DNA of 64,000 nt from Xanthomonas fragariae (GTDB lineage: Bacteria; Pseudomonadota; Gammaproteobacteria; Xanthomonadales; Xanthomonadaceae). Positions 35,271-44,930 of this stretch are shown one piece after another. The position numbers and the translations under genes were made by a program. The notes under the pieces are model-generated. The model did not search any database, had not been told where the DNA came from, and saw only the letters and a list, made by a program, of their open reading frames with translations. The stretch is from assembly GCF_017603965.1 (NCBI RefSeq), contig NZ_CP071955.1, positions 4,023,489 to 4,087,488 of the forward strand, written 5' to 3'. Each line of letters begins with the position of its first letter. Position 1 is the first letter of the stretch.

Positions 35271-35454
35271 GGGAATCTCCTGCCAAGCGCGCGTAGTGCG
35301 ACGCGCCCGCTCATTGTGAAAGGTGGCGCGATGCTATCGGGTGGGCTGCAAGAAGCTGATGAAACGAACGAAACTGTTGTGTGAAGTTTGTGGCATTGGT
35401 GGAGTTCACGAGTAGTGAGGGTGATCTAGCGCAGAGCCTGTTGATGCGCGTGCT

Positions 35455-35527
35455 ACCCGACCCTCATCCGCCCTTCGGTCCGTTTCTCCCCATGAAGGGG
35501 ACCGAGGTCCCGGAAGGAGAAGGGAGC
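35455..35527. repeat. dispersed palindromic repeat, variant
   Basis: CGACCCTCATCCGCCCTTCGG and CCATGAAGGGGACCGAGGTC form a long imperfect hairpin typical of xanthomonad intergenic repeats. Confidence 0.6.
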
Positions 35528-35599
35528 ACCGGCCGCGTCTGCGCTTAACTGTATTGCCCCACCCCATCGCGTCGCCGCTTTACTCAGCCGGCGGCAACA

Positions 35600-35693
35600 C
35601 CACATCCGGCTTCGCCGCTTACCGACTCGCTCATTCGATCGTATGCCGCAGCTCGCGCCCAAGAATGAACTTGTTGGCATCCTTCGCCCGCGC
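35600..35693 (-). pseudogene. relic of the plsB 3' end
   Basis: The minus strand reads AKDANKFILGRELRHTIE followed by TGA, against AKDAKFILGRELRHTIERVS in the intact plsB C-terminus encoded about 200 bases upstream on the same strand. Similarity continues past the stop (AGCGGCGAAGCCG versus AGCGGCCAAGTCG). It is a partial direct duplication of the gene's last ~90 bases. Confidence 0.8.
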
Positions 35694-35765
35694 CGGACAA
35701 AACTATCTGCGCCATGATGCCGAGCGCATCGCCAGACGCCCGGTTCTTGCCGCCGACACCGCTGC

Positions 35766-38432
35766 CTAATCCTGCGGCTTGGCCGCTTCCTGCGACTTGG
35801 CCGCTTCTGGGCTGACACGTTCGATGGTGTGACGCAGCTCGCGGCCAAGAATGAACTTGGCATCTTTCGCCCACGCGTCCAGCCGCTCATCAAACATCAG
35901 CTTGCTGTTTTTGTCGGGCCACACCAGACGCAGCTCGCGCAATTTCTGGATGAAGCTGCGGAACAAGGTCTTGTCGAAGAACTCTGGGGCGGCCGGTGCG
36001 TACAACAAGCTCAGACGCTGCGCGGCCTGTTGGCACAGGCTTTCCAGTTCGCTGGCGCCGAGCATGCCAGGACCGTTCTTCACCAGCACCGAGATGGCGA
36101 TGTAATAACGCTCGAAGGCCTGCTGCAACGAATGGCCGATCGCGCGCAAGCGGAATACCTCGTCGGTCTGCCCGGTGTTGCGTGCCAGGATGCCGCCGTC
36201 GTCGTCGGTGACGTTGAGCAGCAGGCCTTCGCGCACGAACATGTCGATGGTCTGTTCGATGCGTTCGGCAAAGCGATCTTCGCTCCACGGCAGAAACAAC
36301 TCCGCCTGCAGGAACGGGTACACGGTGCGACCCAAACGCAGCAACCCGGCCCGGCTCATGCGACGGTTGTTCTGGAAGCAGCAGGCTACCCACGACGACG
36401 CGGTGAACAGGTGCAGCACATTGTTGCGGAAGTAGCTCAGCAACACCGCGGTGTCGCCGCTGACGCTCAGCACATCGCCCAACGGATGCGACACGCGCGT
36501 AAGTACGTTGATCTCTTCGGCGTGGGTGATGATGCGCGCCGGGGTATGCGGGGTGACGGTGACGCGGTCCGAATACGGCATCTCTGCCAGCAGCTTCTTG
36601 CACAACTCGATCTGTGCGATCAGGTCGACCTCGCCCATCGCGTGCTTGGGCGTGGATAGCAGCGCCAGTGCGAGCAGGTTGATCGGGTTGACGTCGGCGG
36701 CACAGTTGATGCGCGTCTGGATCTGCGTCGACAACGTGTCCACCGCTGGCGCCAGCCAGGTGGGTTTTTCATCGTCGGGCAGCGGTTGGCCGTCCCAATC
36801 CGGCGCGTGCTTGGCCAGCACATCGTTGAGCGCTATCGGCTCGCCGAAGTTCACCACCACCTGGCCGTAGTTCTGCTTAAGCACCTTGGGAATCGACCAC
36901 AGCAGGCGCCAGATGGATTCTTTTTTTTTCGGGCGGCCGGTGAGTTCGTCGAGGTAGCTGTTGCCTTCCATTAGCTTCTCGTAGCCGATGTACACCGGCT
37001 GGAACAGCACCGGTTTGCGCGGCTGACGCAAATAAGCACGCAGCGTCATCGCGATCATGCCGCCCTTGGGTTGCAGCAGACGGCCGGTGCGCGAGCGCCC
37101 GCCTTCGACGAAGTATTCGATCGAATATCCACCGGCCACCAGTTGCGCAACGTATTCGCTGAGCACCGCCGAATACAGCGCGTTGCCGCGGATGCTGCGC
37201 CGGATGAAGAATGCACCGCCCTTACGCAGCAACGTGCCGACCACCGGCAGATTGAGGTTGATACCGGCCACGATGTGCGGCGGCACGATGCCGCGTTCGT
37301 ACAACAGGTAGCTCAGCAGCAGGTAATCCATGTGGCTGCGGTGACTGGGCACATAGACCACTTCGTGCCCGGGCGCAGCCTGCTTGAGCTTGTCCAGGTG
37401 ATGCACCAGCACGCCAGCGTAGATACGGTTCCACACATGGGTCAGCAGGAAGCTCGCCGAGCGCACCACTGGGCTGGAATAGTCGGCGGCGATTTCCCAA
37501 GCATAGGCATGCGCCTTGCGCCAGGCATCGACGTGCTTGCTGTTGTCGCGCTTGGCCTGGATGGTGATGGCCTCGCGCACCGAGTCGGCGGCAAGCACCT
37601 GATCCACCAGCAGCCGACGGGTGGATAGATCCGGGCCGATCACTGCCTCGCGAATGCGCCGGAAGTGCATGCGCAGCACCCGCTGCAACTTGCGCAAGGT
37701 GCGCTCGGGCGGCAACCCCTCGGCAACGATCTGACGCAACGAGATCGGCTGAGCGAAGCGCACGATGGTGGTGCGGCCGTTGAGCAGCACCGACAACAGC
37801 CGGCGGAAACGGCCGACCAGCGCCCAGTTTTCCGAGAACAGCACCGCAAACCAGCCGCTCTGCTTGTCCGGCGCGCGGCCGACGAAGATCGACACCGGTA
37901 CCAGATGCACATCCAGTTCGTTGCGCACGCGGTGCGCCTGCAGCAGCTTGGCCAGCGAGTCGGAGTGGGTCTTGCCGCCACGCTGTTCGGGAATCAGCGA
38001 ATTGCTGCTGCGCCGTGACAGGGCCAGGTAGGCACGCTTGCGCTCCAGCGGGTCACCCGGCAACGGCACCAGCGGTGACGGCAGGCCGACCTCACGGCAG
38101 GCTTTGTCCAGGATCAGCGCGTTGGACAGGCCGTAGTCTTCCAGCACATACACCACCGGGCTACCGTCGTCGTAGCGGCCGGGTTGGTCCGGTTCGATGG
38201 TCAGGCTCAGCCACGGGTCGGCCAGGCGGCCGAGCAGGCGCGCCCACCATGGGCGTTTGGCGTTGCGGCCGGCCGCCAGCACCGGCGCAGTAAGCGGCGG
38301 TGTGTCCAACGCCGACGGCGCGGCAGACAGCGCCACGGAGGTCGCACCGGGGTTGGCGGCTGCGCCAGCGCGGGGCGGGGCGGGCTGGCCGTTCGGGAAC
38401 GGCAGGGGATTCTGTTCTGGCATCGCGGTCAT
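35766..38432 (-). CDS. plsB: glycerol-3-phosphate acyltransferase PlsB
   Basis: The 888-residue membrane-associated enzyme makes lysophosphatidic acid, the first step of phospholipid synthesis. The catalytic HX4D motif is HRSHMD (364-369); it is followed by GGAFFIRRSIRGNALYSAVL and FVEGGRSRTGRLLQPKGGM, motifs II and III. The N-terminal ~60 residues are Ala/Pro-rich and lineage-specific. The start overlaps the stop of the upstream lipoprotein gene (TAATG), so the two are coupled. Confidence 0.95.
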   Translation of the reverse strand: MTAMPEQNPLPFPNGQPAPPRAGAAANPGATSVALSAAPSALDTPPLTAPVLAAGRNAKRPWWARLLGRLADPWLSLTIEPDQPGRYDDGSPVVYVLEDYGLSNALILDKACREVGLPSPLVPLPGDPLERKRAYLALSRRSSNSLIPEQRGGKTHSDSLAKLLQAHRVRNELDVHLVPVSIFVGRAPDKQSGWFAVLFSENWALVGRFRRLLSVLLNGRTTIVRFAQPISLRQIVAEGLPPERTLRKLQRVLRMHFRRIREAVIGPDLSTRRLLVDQVLAADSVREAITIQAKRDNSKHVDAWRKAHAYAWEIAADYSSPVVRSASFLLTHVWNRIYAGVLVHHLDKLKQAAPGHEVVYVPSHRSHMDYLLLSYLLYERGIVPPHIVAGINLNLPVVGTLLRKGGAFFIRRSIRGNALYSAVLSEYVAQLVAGGYSIEYFVEGGRSRTGRLLQPKGGMIAMTLRAYLRQPRKPVLFQPVYIGYEKLMEGNSYLDELTGRPKKKESIWRLLWSIPKVLKQNYGQVVVNFGEPIALNDVLAKHAPDWDGQPLPDDEKPTWLAPAVDTLSTQIQTRINCAADVNPINLLALALLSTPKHAMGEVDLIAQIELCKKLLAEMPYSDRVTVTPHTPARIITHAEEINVLTRVSHPLGDVLSVSGDTAVLLSYFRNNVLHLFTASSWVACCFQNNRRMSRAGLLRLGRTVYPFLQAELFLPWSEDRFAERIEQTIDMFVREGLLLNVTDDDGGILARNTGQTDEVFRLRAIGHSLQQAFERYYIAISVLVKNGPGMLGASELESLCQQAAQRLSLLYAPAAPEFFDKTLFRSFIQKLRELRLVWPDKNSKLMFDERLDAWAKDAKFILGRELRHTIERVSPEAAKSQEAAKPQD

Positions 38433-39394
38433 TATCGCCCAGCTGGGCGTTGCCCGGTGTTGGCGGGCTTGGCGGGCGCAGCCGCCGGGGTGTCAGGCGT
38501 TGCAGCGGCGTCGGGTAAGGGCTGGGCCGGCGCGGCGCTGAGCAGCGCCTGCACCTCGTCCTGGTTCTGCTGCTGGTACCAGTGCCCGTCGCGCTTGATC
38601 AGGTCGACGGTCAGGTCGATGTCGTGCGCGGCCAGTAGATAGCGCAGCCGCACCTGGGCGCGGTCGCCGTCTTGCTTGATCAGGCCGGCGCGCAGCCCAT
38701 CCAGGCTGTTGTCCAGCGACAGGTCGTAACGCTTCAGTACCTTCTTGCACGCTGACCAGAACGGCCCGAGCCGGCGCAGGCTCTCTTCCATGCCCAGCCG
38801 CTGCAGATCGGCGTCGGAACGGATGCCAGTGGCGCGGGCCGCGGCTACCAAGTCGGCGATGCTGGCCTTGGCGCGCGTGCGATCGGCCAACGGCGCGGTG
38901 GCGGCCCAGGCGCTCAGCGCGTCGACCAATTGCACGTAATGGGCACGCTGCTCAGGCCGGTAGTCGTTGCGGCTGCGCAGATACTGCACGCCGAACTGGC
39001 CCAGCGACTGCGCGGCCTGGGCGATGCCCTGCGCCTGCCCAGCCAGTTGCGCATCGAAGGACTGTTGCAGGTCGCGCTCGGCGCCCGGCGCCGACAACGA
39101 TCCCAGTAACGCGCCGACCTCATTGGGCAGCGGCAGCTCGGTCAGTGGCCAGCGACTGGCACCGCTACGCCAGGCTATTTCCAGTTGGGCGTACTGCGCA
39201 GGCGTGACCCGGATCCGTGCATAGGCGACCAGATCGTTGCGCCGCAGCGGCAGCGTCATCGACTGCATCGCCGCGGCCGGCTCCGGCAATGCAGCCGCAG
39301 TGTCGTTGCGCTGGCAGCCGCTGACGCATAGCGCGGCCAGTAGCGCCCACACGATGGACTGGAACCGGCCTATGCAGGCGGTAGATAGCGACAT
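38432..39394 (-). CDS. predicted lipoprotein of unknown function, coupled to plsB
   Basis: About 320 residues. The signal ends LLAALCVSGC (lipobox). The body has a mostly helical region (QSFDAQLAGQAQGIAQAAQSL, DALSAWAATAPLADRTRAKA) and a C-terminal domain (RYLLAAHDIDLTVDLIKRDGHWYQQ) that looks like a small NTF2-like or DUF-type fold, then a Pro/Ala tail. Starts at ATG 39394 or GTG 39400; GGGGGAA upstream suits both. No function is recognised. Confidence 0.7.
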   Translation of the reverse strand: MSLSTACIGRFQSIVWALLAALCVSGCQRNDTAAALPEPAAAMQSMTLPLRRNDLVAYARIRVTPAQYAQLEIAWRSGASRWPLTELPLPNEVGALLGSLSAPGAERDLQQSFDAQLAGQAQGIAQAAQSLGQFGVQYLRSRNDYRPEQRAHYVQLVDALSAWAATAPLADRTRAKASIADLVAAARATGIRSDADLQRLGMEESLRRLGPFWSACKKVLKRYDLSLDNSLDGLRAGLIKQDGDRAQVRLRYLLAAHDIDLTVDLIKRDGHWYQQQNQDEVQALLSAAPAQPLPDAAATPDTPAAAPAKPANTGQRPAGR

Positions 39395-39627
39395 GCGCAC
39401 GATGTTCCCCCTAATTTATGGGCGCATCTTGCTGTCTGAATGCACCGGCGGCAAGGCATGGCCCGTCCACCCAGGTATGGCCGCAAGATGTTGAATTTTT
39501 TAGTTTCATGCACGTTGTCGACCAGTGTCCGACATTGACTGCTGTCGGCTCATCCGGACAAACGTTTCAGGAACAGTCGCTACAGCCCTTGTGCCGCTTG
39601 GGTTTAGCGTAATGGTGCGTCGCATCA

Positions 39628-39641
39628 TGTAAGCGCTTGCA
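39628..39641. promoter_or_regulatory. LacI-family operator
   Basis: TGTAAGCGCTTGCA fits the LacI-family consensus TGnAAnCGnTTnCA at every fixed position. It lies 155 bases upstream of the lacI-type gene, suggesting autoregulation. The surrounding 39401-39796 contains no gene. Confidence 0.6.
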
Positions 39642-39796
39642 GTTCCTGCTAGCGTGCGCGCCATCTCGCACTGAGATCGCCATTGGTTGGGGCCGATGTC
39701 ATTCATGTGCATGTGTGACACCAACGTTCTGCACCAGCCGACCGTGCGCCCCTACCCGGCGTATGGCGGCAACCGCGTTGTTTCGGTTGTTTCGCC

Positions 39797-40849
39797 ATGA
39801 GTCGGCCACGCTCGGAAGGCGGTAGCGTCACCATCAAGGACGTCGCGCGCGAAGCGCAGGTGTCGGTGGCAACGGTCTCGCGCACCATGAACGGGCATCA
39901 GCACGTGGCCGAAGCGGTGCGCGAGCGCGTGCTGCAGGTCGCGCGCGCATTGCATTACATCCCGCATCATGCCGCGCGCAGCCTCAGCAGCCGCCGCACC
40001 CATACCATCGGTGTGGTGCTGCCGGATCTGCATGGCGAATTCTTTTCCGAGTTGATTCGCGGCATCGACCAGGTTGCGCGCGATCAGGGCTATCACTTGC
40101 TGGTGTCCAGCTCGCACGGCGATCCACAGGCGCAGCGCAAGGCGCTGGAGCGTTTGCCTGGGCGCGTGGATGGGGTGGTGGTGATGTCGCCCTCGCTAGG
40201 CGATTGCGGCATGCACGAAAACGCGCTGCCCGGCGGCCTGCCGGCGGTGCTGCTTAACTGCGCTGGCAGTGCCAGCCAGCGCCCGGTGCTCAACGTGGAC
40301 AACTACGGCGGCGCGCGGGTGATGACACGCCATCTGCGCGAAAGCGGCCATCGCCGCATCGCCTTCATCGCCGGGCCGGCCGACAACTCCGATGCGCACG
40401 AGCGTCTGCGCGGTTATCGCGACGAGCTGGCGCTGGATGCCGACGCACAGCCGTGGGTGCTGCCGGGCAACTTCGACGAACAATCCGGCTACCGCGCCGG
40501 CCAGGCATTGGCTCGCGACGCGCACCCGGACGCGGTGTTCGCCGCCAACGACATGATGGCGCTGGGCTGTTTGTTCGGGCTCGGCCATGCCGGGCTGAAG
40601 GTGCCGCACGGCATCGCATTGGCCGGCTTCGACGACGTGCCGATGGCGCGTTACGTGCTGCCCGCGTTGACCACCATGCGGGTGGATATCGCCGGCTTGG
40701 GCGCGCGTGCAGTGCGGTTGCTGCTGGGTCAGCAACTGGTCGATGCGCCTGCGCCACCAGCCGATGCCGCACCGCCTGCGTTTTCCGAGATGGTGCCTGA
40801 GCTGATCGTGCGCGCGTCCAGTGCGCCGCGTGCTGCGCCTCCGACCTGA
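39797..40849 (+). CDS. LacI-family transcriptional regulator
   Basis: The 350-residue protein has the LacI HTH (VTIKDVAREAQVSVATVSRTMNG) and hinge (HAARSLSSRRTHTIGVVLPD), then a periplasmic-binding-protein-like sensor (FFSELIRGIDQVARDQGYHLLV ... AVFAANDMMALGCLFGL ... ALAGFDDVPMARYVLPALTTM). It probably controls the adjacent TonB-dependent receptor in response to a carbohydrate, as in xanthomonad carbohydrate-utilisation loci; the ligand is unknown. Confidence 0.92.
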   Translation: MSRPRSEGGSVTIKDVAREAQVSVATVSRTMNGHQHVAEAVRERVLQVARALHYIPHHAARSLSSRRTHTIGVVLPDLHGEFFSELIRGIDQVARDQGYHLLVSSSHGDPQAQRKALERLPGRVDGVVVMSPSLGDCGMHENALPGGLPAVLLNCAGSASQRPVLNVDNYGGARVMTRHLRESGHRRIAFIAGPADNSDAHERLRGYRDELALDADAQPWVLPGNFDEQSGYRAGQALARDAHPDAVFAANDMMALGCLFGLGHAGLKVPHGIALAGFDDVPMARYVLPALTTMRVDIAGLGARAVRLLLGQQLVDAPAPPADAAPPAFSEMVPELIVRASSAPRAAPPT

Positions 40850-40995
40850 GGATCGCGCCTGCCACTGGCTGATTTTGTGTTTCTTGCCGTCCCTGCGGTT
40901 ATTGCCAGCCTTTCCCGTTGCACCACACCAGGCACCAACCTCGACGCGCCAGTCACTCCACTGGTTCACGCTTTACCCCTGGGAGGGGGGAAGTC

Positions 40996-43900
40996 ATGAA
41001 GAATCGCCGCACCGTCTCCATCCTGCCGACGCGTAGCCTGTCGTGCTGCGCCCTGGCCGCCGCGTTGTTCGCCACCGTTCCGGCCATGGCCCAGTCCAGC
41101 AACGCTACGTTGCGCGGCCAGGTCGCTTCCGCGCAGAGCGGCAGCGAGGTCGTCGTCACCAACCTCGCCACCGGCTCGATGCGACGCGCCCCGGTCAACG
41201 CAAACGGCAACTACACCATCGTCGGTTTGCAGCCGGGCACCTACAAGGTCGAATCCAACGGCGTCAGCCGCACGGTGACCCTGTCGGTGGCCTCCAGCGC
41301 CACTGTCGATCTCGGCACGGAGCCAGCGGCAGCGCCAGCCGGTGATGCGACTACGCTGGAGACGGTGACGGTCAGAGCGCCGATGATTGGGGAGGTGAAG
41401 ACGTCGGAAGTGGGTAACACCATTACCGCGCGGCAGATTCAGCAGTTACCACAGGCCACCCGTAACTTTCTGGAATTTGCCGACACCGTGCCGGGCATGG
41501 TGTTTCAGGTGGACGGCAACGGCAACACCAAGCTGCGCGGCGGTGCGTCTAACGCCAGCGCCGGCAATTTATACATCGACGGCGTGGGCCAGAAGAGCTA
41601 TGTGCGCAGCGGCGGCGTTGCCGGTCAGAGCGATACGCAGGGCAATCCGTTCCCGCAGCTAGCCATCGGCGAGTACAAAGTCATCACATCCAACTACAAG
41701 GCCGAGTACGGCCAGATCAGTGGCGCGGCGATCACCGCGGCGACCAAATCCGGCACCAACGAGCTGCACGGTGAAGCGTTCTACCGCTACACCGATCAGG
41801 ATCTGCGCGACAAGCGCCCTGATGAAAAAGAAGGCGGCAAGATCGATTCGCAGACCAAGGAATACGGTTTTGCGTTGGGCGGGCCGATCATCCAGGACCG
41901 TATGCACTTCTTCGTCGCCTACGAAGGCAAGGAGAACCTCGCACCCAAGAGCGTGCAGCCAAGTGCGGAGGCAGGCGCGTTCATCGATCAGCTGCCCTCC
42001 GATCTGGCCAGCCAGTACGGGCCGGCCAACATGCCGTTCGAAGAAGACCTGTTCTTCGGCAAGATCGATTTCGAACCCACCGACCGCGATCGCATCGAGC
42101 TGAGCACGATTTATCGCGACGAAACCCAGACAGCGAATGTCGGCGGCACCAACACGCTTGCGCAGGCCACCGACAAGATCAACCAGGACAAGCGCACCAA
42201 CCTGCGTTGGCAGCACAGTGCCGACAACTGGTTCAACGAGGTCATCGTCGGTACCGAGAATTCGGAGAACAACCCGACCCCGCGTACGCTCGGCAACGGC
42301 ATCGTCTATACCTATTTCCAACCGCGTTCCGGCTCCACCGATATCGATGAGCGCACTCTCCTGATCACCGGCTCGGCTGGCGGCCTCAATGTGCAGCGCA
42401 AGAGTCAGAGGGGCTGGTTTATCCAGAACGATCTGACCTTCACCAGCTTTCAGTGGCATGGCGAGCACACCATCAAGATGGGTGTCAGCTACAAGGACAT
42501 CGAGCTGACCTCGCAGGATGCGGCTGCGGTGAATCCGCAATTCAGCTATCGCGTCAACAGTGGCAGCGTGGAAGCCACGCCGTATCGCGTGGACTTCATT
42601 GCGCCCTATACCACCGCTGGCCAGCGCGCCACTGTGGTGTCGCCGTCCAGGCAGTACGGAATCTATCTGCAGGACGACTGGGCGGCCACCGACAAGCTTA
42701 TGATCAACATCGGTGTGCGCTGGGATTACGAAGACACACCGGCCTACACCAACTTCGTCACCTCGCAAGACTTCGTCAACGCGCTGTATGCCGAGGATCC
42801 GGACAATCCCGGCCAGCCGTGGGCCAATCGTCTTGTGCCCAGTGGCATCAACGTTGCCGATTACATCAGCACCGGCAATAACCGCAATAATTTCAAGGAC
42901 GCCTGGGCGCCGCGCTTCGGCTTCTCGTATGACTTCTTCGGCGATGAAACCACAGTGCTGCATGGCGGCGCGGCGCGCTCGTACGATCGCAACCTGTTCG
43001 AGCAGTTAGCGTTGGAAACCAGCAAGTCGGCGTTGTCGCCGGTCGCTGTTTACTTCGAAAATCCGGTCACCAACACCTGTTATCGCAGTGACCGCATCTG
43101 TGTTGCATTCGACCCGCGCTACCTCAACGGCATCGATCAGCTCAACACCATTCCCGGTGTCGTTGGCAGCGCCGAGTTGTTTATGTTCAACAACAAACTC
43201 AAGACGCCGTACAGCGACCAGTACAGCATCGGCATCACCAATCAGGTGGGCGAGTGGTTGACGGATGCGACCTTCCAGCGCGTGCTGAGTTACGACGGTT
43301 TTGCGATGGGCTTGATCAATCGTTATCCCGATGGCGCGTACTTCCAGAATGGCGACGTGCCGTGGGGCGAGCCTGTTCCGGGCTACCAGAACACCATTGT
43401 GGGCACCAATGGTCTGGAACAGCGCAACAGCCAGGTGCTGCTCTCGGCCGACAAGCCGTATACCAAGCAATCCGGTTGGGGTCTGACGCTGTCCTACACC
43501 CATACCAGCGCGCGCCAGAATCGAAACATCGATGAGCCGTACGGCTTCGACAAGGCAACCATCCGCGACTATCCGTTCGTCAAATCCGACGCGGTGGCTG
43601 CGCATCGTTTCGTCGCCTCCGGCTCGATCGACGGCCCGTGGGATGTCACCTTCGGTGCCAAGCTGGTGTTGGCCACGCCCGAGCCGATCAACACGATCGC
43701 CTGCTTCGGCTTCACCGATCCCGATGGTGCAACCTGCCAGCAAGTGGGCGTCACGCCGCCAGGTAGCGGCAAGTTCCTGATCGGTGGCGATATCTGGGGC
43801 TACCGCACGGTGGACTTCCAGGCTACCAAGGAATTCACCATCGCCGGCGACTTCAAGATGTCGGCGCGCGTGAACCTGCTCAACGCTTTCGACTTCAAAA

Positions 43901-44031
43901 ACTACAGCGCTTACGCGTACAACGGCTTCGGCAGCAACGGTCAGTTCGATCCAGACATCGCGATCAACACCACTGGCGAAATCAACTACGTGCCGCGCAC
44001 ACTGACCTTCGAGCTCGGCGCCAAGTTCTGA
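40996..44031 (+). CDS. Oar-type TonB-dependent receptor
   Basis: ATG 40996, after GGGAGGGGGG, gives ~1011 residues. The signal peptide ends ATVPAMA. A carboxypeptidase-regulatory-like domain (LRGQVASAQSGSEVVVTNLA ... YTIVGLQPGTYKV) precedes a TonB-box-like TLETVTVRAP and a plug (IQQLPQATRNFLEFADTVPG, RGGASNASAGNLYIDGVGQ). The beta-barrel ends FELGAKF with a terminal Phe. It sits between a LacI regulator and a ruined tryptophan halogenase, so it probably once imported a carbohydrate as part of that locus. Confidence 0.93.
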   Translation: MKNRRTVSILPTRSLSCCALAAALFATVPAMAQSSNATLRGQVASAQSGSEVVVTNLATGSMRRAPVNANGNYTIVGLQPGTYKVESNGVSRTVTLSVASSATVDLGTEPAAAPAGDATTLETVTVRAPMIGEVKTSEVGNTITARQIQQLPQATRNFLEFADTVPGMVFQVDGNGNTKLRGGASNASAGNLYIDGVGQKSYVRSGGVAGQSDTQGNPFPQLAIGEYKVITSNYKAEYGQISGAAITAATKSGTNELHGEAFYRYTDQDLRDKRPDEKEGGKIDSQTKEYGFALGGPIIQDRMHFFVAYEGKENLAPKSVQPSAEAGAFIDQLPSDLASQYGPANMPFEEDLFFGKIDFEPTDRDRIELSTIYRDETQTANVGGTNTLAQATDKINQDKRTNLRWQHSADNWFNEVIVGTENSENNPTPRTLGNGIVYTYFQPRSGSTDIDERTLLITGSAGGLNVQRKSQRGWFIQNDLTFTSFQWHGEHTIKMGVSYKDIELTSQDAAAVNPQFSYRVNSGSVEATPYRVDFIAPYTTAGQRATVVSPSRQYGIYLQDDWAATDKLMINIGVRWDYEDTPAYTNFVTSQDFVNALYAEDPDNPGQPWANRLVPSGINVADYISTGNNRNNFKDAWAPRFGFSYDFFGDETTVLHGGAARSYDRNLFEQLALETSKSALSPVAVYFENPVTNTCYRSDRICVAFDPRYLNGIDQLNTIPGVVGSAELFMFNNKLKTPYSDQYSIGITNQVGEWLTDATFQRVLSYDGFAMGLINRYPDGAYFQNGDVPWGEPVPGYQNTIVGTNGLEQRNSQVLLSADKPYTKQSGWGLTLSYTHTSARQNRNIDEPYGFDKATIRDYPFVKSDAVAAHRFVASGSIDGPWDVTFGAKLVLATPEPINTIACFGFTDPDGATCQQVGVTPPGSGKFLIGGDIWGYRTVDFQATKEFTIAGDFKMSARVNLLNAFDFKNYSAYAYNGFGSNGQFDPDIAINTTGEINYVPRTLTFELGAKF

Positions 44032-44272
44032 TTGGCCTACAAGGCCTTCAATAACCTGCTCGGCATCGATGAAGCCGCGTTCGTGCGGCAGACACAGGGC
44101 AGCTTCAAACTCGGCATCGAGTTTGTCGACTGGCAGCGTCTGGGTACCGCGTACATGCATGGGTTCGGCACGCAGATCGGCCATCCGCTTAGGCTGTTGC
44201 CGTTCCATCAGTAGTGGATCAAGCAGCACGCGCGTGGCAAAGCGCAGCCGCTGGGTGCCTACACGCTCAATA

Positions 44273-44930
44273 GTCATCCCTGAAAAACCGACTCAAGCAC
44301 CAATCTCCAGCGGTAATCGGTACACAGCGCTCAAGGCTTGCCATCCCATCCCCCGATCCAAGCACGCAAAAACGCGATCCAGCGCATCAGCCAACGCAGG
44401 GTGTAGCCGGCGGCGCAGCCGAGCACGTGTAGCGCATCGCCTTGGGCGCCTTTGAGCGTGCAACGACGCAACCGGCAGTCTTCTTTCAAATGTCCGATCA
44501 CTGGTTCCACTGCTTGACGTCGTTTGATCCAGCGCCATTGTCGTCGCGTCAGGGTCTTGGCCTTGCCTCGATGCAACACTTGCACGCCATCGACCTCGCG
44601 GCCGCGATAGCCCAGATCCACGATCGCCACCGTTGGCTTGACGTTCAAATCCTGCAGCAATCCACGCGTCTGCTCCAATTGCTCGGCCAAGGTATCCCCG
44701 TCGTACGGGGTGCCCGGAAAACTGCGCGCGCACGATCAAGCCCTTGCAGGCGCTCACCGCACTACCGACCTTGACGCCGAATGCGTACGGCTGACGCGCT
44801 TTGCCCTTGCCTCTGCATTCCACTTCCGGTTCCGGCGCATGCAGCGTAGCGAAAACTGGTCGTTCTGGCACGCCTGTGCGGCCTATAAAGCGTTGCGGTG
44901 ATTGGGTGTTGATGGTTTTTCAGGGGTGAC
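44273..44930. mobile_element. internally deleted IS5-superfamily (IS1478-like) element
   Basis: Termini GTCATCCCTGAAAAACC (44273) and GGTTTTTCAGGGGTGAC (44930) are inverted with one mismatch. TCAATA is duplicated exactly on both sides (44267-44272 and 44931-44936). At 658 bp it is much shorter than a full element and encodes only the C-terminal part of the transposase. Confidence 0.9.
44331..44871 (-). pseudogene. transposase C-terminal fragment of the IS1478-like element
   Basis: Two frames carry GKGKARQPYAFGVKVGSAVS and then AEQLEQTRGLLQDLNVKPTV with AIVDLGYRGREVDGV and RRQAVEPVIGHLKEDCRLRR, the second Asp and the catalytic Glu regions of IS5-type transposases. The N-terminal half is missing and a frameshift separates the pieces near 44690-44720. 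Confidence 0.85.

Noticed and set aside
41659..44277. Two minus-strand frames of over 420 codons opposite the TonB-dependent receptor
   Set aside because: The receptor frame carries signal peptide, plug and barrel features; the antisense frames carry none.
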